From contig JBKBHS010000001.1 of NCBI GenBank assembly GCA_046299555.1, positions 744,001-808,000 of the forward strand: a DNA stretch of 64,000 bases. Reading direction: 5' to 3'. The DNA comes from CALKJP01 sp046299555 (lineage in GTDB: Bacteria > Bacteroidota > Bacteroidia > JACCXN01). This document shows, piece after piece, positions 51,582-58,556 of the stretch; positions within the stretch are counted from its first letter, which is position 1, and each line of letters starts with the position of its first letter. The notes beneath the pieces are model-generated. The model worked only from the letters and a program-made list of their open reading frames with translations, ran no database searches and was not told where the DNA came from. The translations under genes were made by a program, and so were the position numbers.

Positions 51582-54230
51582 ATGGCTAAAAACAGAGCAG
51601 CAATAAAAAGTGCTACTGCAGAAAAGGAAACCCCTTTAATGAAGCAATACAATGCTATTAAGGCAAAGTATCCTGATGCATTGCTTTTGTTTAGAGTGGG
51701 CGATTTTTACGAAACATTTGGTGAAGATGCTATTAAAACAGCCAATATTTTAGGAATTGTACTTACTCGAAGAGCCAATGGAGCTGCCTCATTTGTAGAG
51801 CTTGCAGGTTTCCCTTATCATTCATTAGATGCTTATTTACCTAAATTGGTTAGAGCGGGGCAGAGAGTAGCCATATGCGAGCAGCTGGAAGATCCTAAAA
51901 TGACTAAAACCATTGTAAAGCGTGATGTTACAGAATTAGTTACTCCCGGAATTTCATATAACGATAAAGTTTTAGAACATAAAGCCAATAATTTCCTTGC
52001 TGTAATTCATTTGGATAAGGATATACATGGTGTTGCATTTTTGGATGTATCAACAGGTGAATTTTTGATAGCTCAAGGTAAATTAGATTACATCGAAAAA
52101 TTGATTCATAATTTTCGTCCAAGCGAAATTATTTATCAGAAAAATAAGCGAAAAGAAATTCTCGAAAAATTTTCTGATAAATTTTATGCCTACGGATTAG
52201 AAGATTGGGTTTTTACACCCGAGTTTGCTTATGAAAAATTGCTCAATCATTTTCGCACCAATTCATTAAAAGGATTTGGTGTAGAAGATATGCAACATGC
52301 AATTATTTCAGCAGGAGCAGCATTGCATTATTTGTCAGAATCGCATCAGGATAAAGTTCAGCATATTGCATCGGTATCGCGCATAGAAGAAGATCATTAT
52401 GTATGGATTGATAAATTTACAGCAAGAAATCTAGAATTGTTTTCTTCACAAAATCAAGATGCCGTTACCTTAATTGATGTTATTGACAATACCGTTTCGC
52501 CCATGGGGGCAAGACTTTTGAAACGATGGCTGGCACTTCCGCTTAAGGATGTAAATACCATCAACGAACGATTGGATGTAGTTCAATATTTTTTCGATCA
52601 TAAAGAATTTGCACAACAGCTTTCGCAAATTATACATCAGGCAGGAGATATGGAGCGGATCATTTCAAAGGTAAGTGTAGGAAGAATCACTCCTCGCGAA
52701 ACCATGCAGCTAAAACGCTCGCTGGATGCAGTTGCGCAGATAAAGGATTTATGTGAGAAAAGCGGAAATAAACAATTAGAAAAAATTGCCGATCAATTAA
52801 ATCCATGCAAAACAGCGGTAGAAAAAATTCAAAAAGAATTAATAGCAGAACCTCCTGCCAATATTAGTAAGGGTGGATATATAGCTGAAGGAGTAAATGC
52901 AGAGTTAGATGAATTACGCCATATAGCATTCTCCGGAAAAGATTACTTATTGCAAGTACAAAAAAGAGAAAGCGAGCGCACAGGAATACCATCCTTAAAA
53001 GTAGCCTTTAATAACGTATTTGGATACTATATTGAAGTAACCAATGCACATAAAAATAAAGTGCCTGCCGATTGGATTCGCAAGCAAACATTGGTAAATG
53101 CCGAGCGATACATTACCGAAGAGTTAAAGCAATACGAAGAAAAAATACTAGGCGCAGAAGAAAAAATATTAACCATTGAACAACGCTTATTTCAAGAATT
53201 GATTACTTATTTAACAGATTTTATTGTTCCTGTTCAATTAAATGCATCATTGTTGGCGCGATTGGATTGTTTGATAACATTTGCAGAAAATGCCGGAAAA
53301 AATAATTATTGCAAACCCATAGTCAATGATTCAAAAATTATAGACATAAAGCAAGGTCGTCATCCGGTAATTGAAAAACAATTAAAAGTAGGTGATAAGT
53401 ATGTAGCGAATGATGTTTTTTTAGATACCGAAACACAACAAATAATGATGATTACCGGTCCTAATATGAGCGGTAAATCTGCATTGCTAAGACAAACAGC
53501 ATTGATTGTTTTATTGGCGCAGATAGGATCTTTTGTGCCTGCTGATGCGGCCACCATTGGAGTTGTGGATAAAATATTTACACGCGTTGGAGCTTCTGAT
53601 AATATCTCTTCCGGAGAATCTACTTTTATGGTAGAGATGAATGAAACGGCAAGCATTTTAAACAATATTTCAGATAGAAGTTTAATCTTGCTGGATGAGA
53701 TTGGGAGAGGAACAAGTACTTACGATGGAATTTCGATTGCTTGGGCTATTGCGGAGTATTTGCATGAAAATGGTAAATTTCGGCCTAAAACTTTATTTGC
53801 CACTCATTATCATGAATTGAATGATATGGAGCAATTGTTTAAGCGTATAAAAAACTATAACGTTTCTGTTAAGGAAATAAATAATAAAATAATTTTCCTT
53901 AGAAAGTTAGTGCCGGGAGGTTCAGAACACAGCTTTGGAATTCATGTTGCAGAAATGGCGGGAATGCCTCCAATAGTGGTTAAAAGAGCAAAAGAAGTAT
54001 TAAAGCAACTGGAGCAATCGCATTCGCAAGTTGAAGTTTCAGGAAATAAACAAGTCAATAAAATAAAAGATGAAAAGATAAACGGTAATTATCAGTTAAG
54101 TTTTTTCCAATTAGACGACCCTGTTTTATCGCAAATTAAAGAGCAAATATTAGCAACAGATATAGATAATTTAACCCCTGTAGAAGCCCTATTAAAGCTT
54201 CATGAAATTAAGAGATTGATAGGAAATTAG
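51582..54230 (+). CDS. mutS: DNA mismatch repair protein MutS
   Basis: An 882-residue mismatch-recognition ATPase. The N-terminal mismatch-binding motif LLFRVGDFYETFGEDA (Phe-x-Glu, ~35-50) is present, as are the connector and lever regions, the clamp, and the ATPase with Walker A TGPNMSGKSALLRQT (~625-639), DEIGRGTSTYDG (Walker B) and FATHYHELNDME. The length is normal for the family and includes a C-terminal extension. It is divergent from proC and followed by the tRNA genes. Confidence 0.97.
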   Translation: MAKNRAAIKSATAEKETPLMKQYNAIKAKYPDALLLFRVGDFYETFGEDAIKTANILGIVLTRRANGAASFVELAGFPYHSLDAYLPKLVRAGQRVAICEQLEDPKMTKTIVKRDVTELVTPGISYNDKVLEHKANNFLAVIHLDKDIHGVAFLDVSTGEFLIAQGKLDYIEKLIHNFRPSEIIYQKNKRKEILEKFSDKFYAYGLEDWVFTPEFAYEKLLNHFRTNSLKGFGVEDMQHAIISAGAALHYLSESHQDKVQHIASVSRIEEDHYVWIDKFTARNLELFSSQNQDAVTLIDVIDNTVSPMGARLLKRWLALPLKDVNTINERLDVVQYFFDHKEFAQQLSQIIHQAGDMERIISKVSVGRITPRETMQLKRSLDAVAQIKDLCEKSGNKQLEKIADQLNPCKTAVEKIQKELIAEPPANISKGGYIAEGVNAELDELRHIAFSGKDYLLQVQKRESERTGIPSLKVAFNNVFGYYIEVTNAHKNKVPADWIRKQTLVNAERYITEELKQYEEKILGAEEKILTIEQRLFQELITYLTDFIVPVQLNASLLARLDCLITFAENAGKNNYCKPIVNDSKIIDIKQGRHPVIEKQLKVGDKYVANDVFLDTETQQIMMITGPNMSGKSALLRQTALIVLLAQIGSFVPADAATIGVVDKIFTRVGASDNISSGESTFMVEMNETASILNNISDRSLILLDEIGRGTSTYDGISIAWAIAEYLHENGKFRPKTLFATHYHELNDMEQLFKRIKNYNVSVKEINNKIIFLRKLVPGGSEHSFGIHVAEMAGMPPIVVKRAKEVLKQLEQSHSQVEVSGNKQVNKIKDEKINGNYQLSFFQLDDPVLSQIKEQILATDIDNLTPVEALLKLHEIKRLIGN

Positions 54231-54271
54231 AAAAATTAAGAAGTATTTTTTTTGAGAATAAAAAAAATAAT

Positions 54272-54279
54272 TATTTTTG
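54272..54279 (+). promoter_or_regulatory. Promoter element for the tRNA genes
   Basis: TATTTTTG followed by CA, 11 bases before the first base of tRNA-Gly; a clear TAnnTTTG example. Confidence 0.65.
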
Positions 54280-54290
54280 CACTCCCAAAA

Positions 54291-54366
54291 GCGGAAATAG
54301 CTCAGTTGGTAGAGCACAACCTTGCCAAGGTTGGGGTCGCGAGTTCGAGTCTCGTTTTCCGCTCCA
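54291..54366 (+). tRNA. tRNA-Gly (anticodon GCC)
   Basis: Full cloverleaf: acceptor GCGGAAA/TTTCCGC, D arm with AGTTGGTAGA, anticodon stem CAACC/GGTTG with loop TTGCCAA, T arm GCGAG-TTCGAGT-CTCGT, discriminator T and an encoded CCA at 54364-54366. Confidence 0.97.
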
Positions 54367-54368
54367 AA

Positions 54369-54395
54369 CCCTCTCGTAAGAGAGGGCTGTTTTTT
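54369..54395 (+). terminator. Hairpin between the two tRNA genes
   Basis: CCCTCTC-GTAA-GAGAGGG followed by CTG and a T run; an intrinsic terminator or processing hairpin after tRNA-Gly. Confidence 0.75.
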
Positions 54396-54409
54396 AAAGA
54401 AAAACAGTA

Positions 54410-54494
54410 GCCCAGGTGGTGGAATTGGTAGACACGCAGGACTTAAAATCCTGTGGCCATTGCGGCCGTGCGGGTTCAAGTCCCGCCCCGGGTA
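54410..54494 (+). tRNA. tRNA-Leu (anticodon UAA)
   Basis: Class II cloverleaf with a long variable arm: acceptor GCCCAGG/CCCGGGT (one A-C mismatch at pair 5-68 and a G-U first pair), D arm GGAATTGGTAGACACG, anticodon stem CAGGA/TCCTG with loop CTTAAAA, variable arm GGCC..GGCC, T arm GCGGG-TTCAAGT-CCCGC, discriminator A. The following bases are CCT, so CCA is not encoded, unlike tRNA-Gly. Confidence 0.95.
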
Positions 54495-54499
54495 CCTTT

Positions 54500-54537
54500 A
54501 GAGCGACAAAGCTTTTAGCTTGTCGCTCTTCTTTTTT
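54500..54537 (+). terminator. Intrinsic terminator after tRNA-Leu
   Basis: AGAGCGACA (54500-54508) and AGCT pair with AGCT and TGTCGCTCT (54521-54529), with one bulged A, then TCTTTTTTT. Confidence 0.85.
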
Positions 54538-54838
54538 TAGCCTTCCTAAAATGCCCCAAATACTCATTTTTACAAATCGATACTACAACAATTCATTTCT
54601 TTGTGCTTTAATTTCTGTTCCTTCTCAAAAAAGGATTTAAAAATTAAATATTTTCAAAATGATTTGTTGTAAAATAATATTCTGATATTGAGGAAAATAT
54701 TTAAATAATTAACTTGCAGTATTTCAGTGTTTTGTAATTTTGGTTTAAAATTGTTTTTAATCATTAATTACTGTATTTCATATTCTTGAATTTGTAATTA
54801 TTTAATAAATTGCTTAAAATCTAACTAAAACTAATCAG
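54538..54838. other. AT-rich intergenic region at the island boundary
   Basis: About 300 bases with no convincing gene. It holds a TAATTTTG promoter match at 54735-54742, about 97 bases before the next ATG. No direct repeat of the tRNA-Leu 3' end was noticed in the window, so an attachment site is not demonstrated. Confidence 0.5.
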
Positions 54839-55735
54839 ATGAATTCATCAAATAATATTTACAAACAAACGGAGGATTTTTTTGACGATAAACTGTTTTT
54901 CATACGTTATAAGATTTTTAGTAAGAATTTAGATATACCGGATTCTATTTTCAAAAAACTAGGTTATCTTAATCAAGATGAATTTGCTGAAAAAGCCTTA
55001 AGTTATTTAAAAAATCTATTTATTAATGTAACTGATAATTTATTATCAGAAAACAATCCAATTCACTCTAATTTAGTTTTAGAACATGTCGTTCAAGACA
55101 ATGAAATTGCAAAGACTTTTGAAAAAGAGGAGAGATTGATAATAACTTTGGGTGAAAATGAAAGAAAATTATTTAATCAATTTAATATATATCTGACTCT
55201 TTCTGCTATTTATTCAATTAAGAAACTGGAAGGTTATGATATATTATATAAAGTTGAAAATCAACTTGAACAATATAAAGGTCTTGTATCTGATGATCTC
55301 TTAAATGAAGTAAGAAAACATATACGTATTATTGTTAATGATTCTACATTGAATAATAATAGAATCCCTGAATCTATGGTTAAGCACCTTTTAGCAATTA
55401 AGGAGTTTTTGATTGCCAAGAAATTTATTACTAATCATGATTTCTTTATTCCGTATTTTGAAGGTAAAAGTATAGATAATAACCAGCGTATTATTTGGGA
55501 AAAATCATTCAGTTCTTTGTTTTACTTTCTTTTTCGTTTAAACAAAAATGCTCATTCATTTAATAATATTGGTTTAAGCGAATTAGCATATAGAGGATTT
55601 AAAGTTAAGAATAGTAAGAATACTAAAAAGAATTTTAATGATAGCTATAATTCAATTACTACTAGATTAAGAGATAAAGATTATGCAGAAAAAAAGCACC
55701 CGGAAATTCTTTTTTTTATAGATAGTTTAAATTGA
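54839..55735 (+). CDS. Unknown protein, first gene of the accessory block
   Basis: A 298-residue soluble protein with no signal peptide or membrane segment, predicted mostly helical, very rich in Asn, Lys, Ile and Leu. A recognisable stretch near the C-terminus (SSLFYFLFRLNKNAHSF, then KKNFNDSYNSITTRLRDKD) suggests a small helical domain, but I cannot assign a family or function. It is followed by its own terminator. Strong AT bias relative to the genes before the tRNAs suggests horizontal acquisition. Confidence 0.7.
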   Translation: MNSSNNIYKQTEDFFDDKLFFIRYKIFSKNLDIPDSIFKKLGYLNQDEFAEKALSYLKNLFINVTDNLLSENNPIHSNLVLEHVVQDNEIAKTFEKEERLIITLGENERKLFNQFNIYLTLSAIYSIKKLEGYDILYKVENQLEQYKGLVSDDLLNEVRKHIRIIVNDSTLNNNRIPESMVKHLLAIKEFLIAKKFITNHDFFIPYFEGKSIDNNQRIIWEKSFSSLFYFLFRLNKNAHSFNNIGLSELAYRGFKVKNSKNTKKNFNDSYNSITTRLRDKDYAEKKHPEILFFIDSLN

Positions 55736-55741
55736 AAATAT

Positions 55742-55768
55742 AAACCTTCGCATTTTGCGAAGGTTTTT
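55742..55768 (+). terminator. Intrinsic terminator
   Basis: AAACCTTCGC-ATTTT-GCGAAGGTTT then TT; ends the unknown 298-residue gene. Confidence 0.88.
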
Positions 55769-55804
55769 GCGAGTAAATCTGTAATATAAATAAAGCGTCT
55801 TGCA

Positions 55805-55812
55805 TAATTTTG
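55805..55812 (+). promoter_or_regulatory. Promoter element of the HTH/zinc/TM gene set
   Basis: TAATTTTG, 21 bases before ATG 55834. An in-frame TTG start at 55810 lies inside this element and is therefore unlikely. Confidence 0.55.
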
Positions 55813-55833
55813 TCAAAAAATATAAAATCAACT

Positions 55834-56145
55834 ATGATTATATTTGATGAAAAAAGTTATAAAAAGCTCTTAGACGATATAAGAACACAAATTAAGGAAG
55901 AATTGACGGAATACTTTAAGCAGAATGATTCATTCAATAATATAGAATGGATAAGTCAAGATGAAGCACGGAAATTTCTGCCTTTAAAGTCAAAAACATC
56001 TTGGCAGAAACTTAGAGATTCAGGCCTGGTCGTGTTTTCTCAAATGGGAAGAAAAATTCTTTATTCAAAAGAAAGTCTAATTGACTATATCGATAAACAT
56101 AAAATAGATTTTAAAAATGGGGTTATGTCAAAATGTTTTATGTAG
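55834..56145 (+). CDS. Excisionase-like helix-turn-helix protein
   Basis: A 103-residue DNA-binding protein. A helical N-terminus (~1-40) is followed by a MerR/excisionase-type winged HTH (~45-95): WISQDEARKFLPLKSKTSW, KLRDSGLVVFSQMGRKILYS and ESLIDYIDKHKID. Such HTH_17 proteins accompany integrases and other mobile-element genes in Bacteroidota and may regulate excision or the neighbouring genes. Its last 29 bases overlap the next gene in another frame, so the two are coupled. Confidence 0.75.
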   Translation: MIIFDEKSYKKLLDDIRTQIKEELTEYFKQNDSFNNIEWISQDEARKFLPLKSKTSWQKLRDSGLVVFSQMGRKILYSKESLIDYIDKHKIDFKNGVMSKCFM

Positions 56146-56461
56146 TAAGCTGCTTATTGATAAGCGTGCAGATGCTAAATACTGTTCAGAAAAGTGCAAG
56201 AATAAGGTAAATAATCTTAATAAAAAGACAATAGATGATTGGTTTGATGTATTCAATAAAAAGCTAAGAGAAAATTATATGATATTGAAAGTTTTATATA
56301 ATAAAAATCATCAAGTTATTGATGTTGAAACATTAAAAAGCGAAGGGTTTAATTTTAATTATTTGAATAATTCAAAGTGTAATGATCAAATTTGCCATTT
56401 TCAAATTCATGATTTGAGTCTAGAAATAAATGGTTACAACTGTTTAATAAGAAAATCATAA
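56117..56461 (+). CDS. Small protein with N-terminal zinc-type Cys motif
   Basis: A 114-residue protein whose N-terminus has CQNVLCSKLLIDKRADAKYC and then SEKCKNK, i.e. two cysteine pairs in a treble-clef-like spacing often seen in short proteins of Bacteroidota mobile regions. The rest (~40-114) is helical and then beta-rich with no known motif. It overlaps the HTH gene by 29 bases. Function unknown; DNA or RNA binding is a guess from the zinc motif. Confidence 0.65.
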   Translation: MGLCQNVLCSKLLIDKRADAKYCSEKCKNKVNNLNKKTIDDWFDVFNKKLRENYMILKVLYNKNHQVIDVETLKSEGFNFNYLNNSKCNDQICHFQIHDLSLEINGYNCLIRKS

Positions 56462-56471
56462 AAATAAAGTG

Positions 56472-56699
56472 ATGGTAAATGTAACTACTGAAGGTGTTTT
56501 GTCTAGTAACCCATTAATAACAACAGGAGAGTATGGTTATTTTCCTAATTTAAAGAGTAGTCCAATTGAATATAGAGATAAATCTTACATAGCTGGAATT
56601 CTATTACTGTTAATAGGAACAGTTTCTGCCATTGCAATTTTGTATTTTCTTAATGATAATAACATGCCTAAAAAAGATTTTGATGTTGACAAGAATTAA
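56472..56699 (+). CDS. Small single-helix membrane protein
   Basis: A 75-residue protein with one hydrophobic helix (~40-60, SYIAGILLLLIGTVSAIAIL) between a polar N-terminus and a short acidic tail. ATG 56472 is preferred to GTG 56469. It starts 10 bases after the zinc-motif gene and is probably co-transcribed. Possible roles include a small membrane-acting effector or a holin-like protein; nothing in the sequence decides. Confidence 0.55.
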   Translation: MVNVTTEGVLSSNPLITTGEYGYFPNLKSSPIEYRDKSYIAGILLLLIGTVSAIAILYFLNDNNMPKKDFDVDKN

Positions 56700-56843
56700 T
56701 AGTTTTAGAGTTTTATTTAGATTTAGTTAATTCAATTCATCTTAGTCTTTTTTATATACGTAATATAATATTACTAATATATTTTGTAATACATAGCAAA
56801 ATGCTAAATTCAATCTTATATTGGAATAATTTAAAAGTATTTT

Positions 56844-57848
56844 ATGCCAAAGAATATTGACGCCATAATAAGGTATTATATTATTGACGATTGTCTAAAA
56901 AATAAAAGAAAGCCTTTTCCCGATATTATTTTTTTGAAAAAGACAATTGAGGAAAAGCTAAATAGAACAATAGGCGTGAGAACTGTACAAAAAGATATAA
57001 AAGACTTGCGTGCTAATAGTATACTAGCTTATTATGCACCTATTAAATTTAGTAAAAAGTACGGTGGCTATTATTACGATGATGCGGATTATTCAATCCG
57101 TAATTTTAGTTTCAATGAAAAAGAACTTGATGCAATAGAAATTGCAGGTCATATTCTTTTGCCTTTTAGAGAAATTGGAATGGTGGATGATTTTAATAAA
57201 GCAGTAGATAAGATTTTTGCAACAATAGATTTGCATAAGAAAAAATCTATAGACCAGCGAAATATTTTAAATTTTGAAAAAGTAAGTGAAGCTAAAGGCA
57301 TTAATCAATTGCCCTTTTTGATTAATGCTATTAGGTTGCATAAAGTGGTTCGTTTTGAATATTTTTCATACGAAAAAGAAAATACTAAAACTATTACATT
57401 GTCACCATATCTTTTAAAGGAATACCATAATAAGTGGCACGTGATAGGCTGGAGTTCTAACAATAAAGAATTAAGAATATTTAATATAGGCCGTATTTCA
57501 AAACTGAAAACACTTAATAAAAGTCCTTTTATTGTAGGGAAATTTAATCAAGATGAATTTTTTAAGCATGTTTTTGGCATTGCCATTTCAAGATTTGAGC
57601 CTGAAAAATTTCATTTTGTAACTAGTGTTAAGAAGTTTCAATATTTCAAATTCAATTTCATTCACAATACTCAAACTTTAGTAAGTCAGGATAAGAACTT
57701 TGTTGAGTTTACTATAGAGGTATATCCATGTGATGAACTAAAACAATTTGTGTTAGGCAATTTAGATATTCTTGAAGTAACTAAACCAAAATGGTTTTTA
57801 AATAAAATAAACGAAATAGTAAAAGATTATATCAGAGGTCTAAAATAA
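56844..57848 (+). CDS. WYL domain transcriptional regulator
   Basis: A 334-residue regulator. The N-terminal winged HTH (~5-75; GVRTVQKDIKDLRANS) is followed by a linker, the WYL domain (~155-240; VVRFEYFSYEKENTK, LSPYLLKEYHNKWHVIGW, RIFNIGRISKLKTL) and a C-terminal WCX-like extension (~250-334). The name-giving Trp-Tyr-Leu triplet reads Trp-His-Val here. WYL proteins sense ligands such as nucleic acids and in many genomes control defence or mobile-element genes (BrxR, CapW). It lies 145 bases after the small membrane protein and is the last gene before a 700-base gap. Confidence 0.85.
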   Translation: MPKNIDAIIRYYIIDDCLKNKRKPFPDIIFLKKTIEEKLNRTIGVRTVQKDIKDLRANSILAYYAPIKFSKKYGGYYYDDADYSIRNFSFNEKELDAIEIAGHILLPFREIGMVDDFNKAVDKIFATIDLHKKKSIDQRNILNFEKVSEAKGINQLPFLINAIRLHKVVRFEYFSYEKENTKTITLSPYLLKEYHNKWHVIGWSSNNKELRIFNIGRISKLKTLNKSPFIVGKFNQDEFFKHVFGIAISRFEPEKFHFVTSVKKFQYFKFNFIHNTQTLVSQDKNFVEFTIEVYPCDELKQFVLGNLDILEVTKPKWFLNKINEIVKDYIRGLK

Positions 57849-57872
57849 TCTAATCCAGATTAAATTTTTTTT
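57846..57872 (+). terminator. Weak terminator overlapping the WYL stop codon
   Basis: TAATCT (57846-57851) pairs with AGATTA (57857-57862), followed two bases later by eight T; the stem is only six AT-rich pairs. Confidence 0.5.
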
Positions 57873-58518
57873 ACCTGTTATTTACTTACATGTTTTATGT
57901 CTTAGAATTCAAATCTATATATTAAACATTTTTGAAGTTAATATTTGTATAATTCTGTTTTGTTGTTTTACCTTTCTTATAACCTATTGAAAGGTTTGTT
58001 TTTTTAATTTTCTTAGTATTTCAAGTCAATTAAATTAGTGCAATTTGTAGTTTTTTTACAATTCTTTGTAAAATGCCAAATAATTCTTTTTAATATGTCA
58101 CTAAAAGTTTTGTTTGTCTTCTGAAAAATCATGAACGGCTCTGAATAAATAACTTAATTATATCCTCTTTTTTTAATTTAATTCTTAGTATCTATTTTTT
58201 GGTATTTGCAAAAGAAAATCAAAGTATAATTATGAAAATTAAAATTGAATATAAACGAATAAAACGATTTATATTGTTTCTAAAAGTTGGATAATCGTTT
58301 ATTAAACGTTTAATAATGGCTAATAAAGCTAAATTGCTTTTTCTCAATAATAAATTGCAATAATTCAAAGAATTATATAATAAGTATTGATATAATTATA
58401 TTTTTACTTACATATGAAAAAATTGAATATCTAAACCTTGTATTATCAACCAGTTCATTGTTAATTATTATATACGCAATGTTTTTAAAGATTAATTTTA
58501 AAATTTAACATATTTTAA
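57873..58518. other. AT-rich intergenic region before the Rhs operon
   Basis: About 650 bases of very AT-rich DNA (well under 25 percent G+C by eye) with no gene I can support on either strand. It contains short homopolymer runs and several CGTTTA/TAAACG words near 58254-58305 (ATAAACGAATAAAACG, CGTTTATTAAACGTTTA), which may bind a regulator. The only good promoter match is at its right end. Confidence 0.5.
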
Positions 58519-58526
58519 TATTTTTG
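58519..58526 (+). promoter_or_regulatory. Promoter element of the Rhs operon
   Basis: TATTTTTG, 30 bases before the GTG start at 58557. All following genes are rightward with small gaps or overlaps, so it may drive the whole operon. Confidence 0.55.
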
Positions 58527-58556
58527 TTGCTAATATACTGGCAAAATTGTGTTGAA

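Noticed and set aside
54192..54640. Open frames on both strands over the tRNA genes
   Set aside because: They read through tRNA-Gly and tRNA-Leu, which are unambiguous.
54538..57872. A complete integrative element with attachment sites
   Set aside because: No integrase and no repeated tRNA end could be found in the window; only a tRNA-adjacent accessory block can be claimed.
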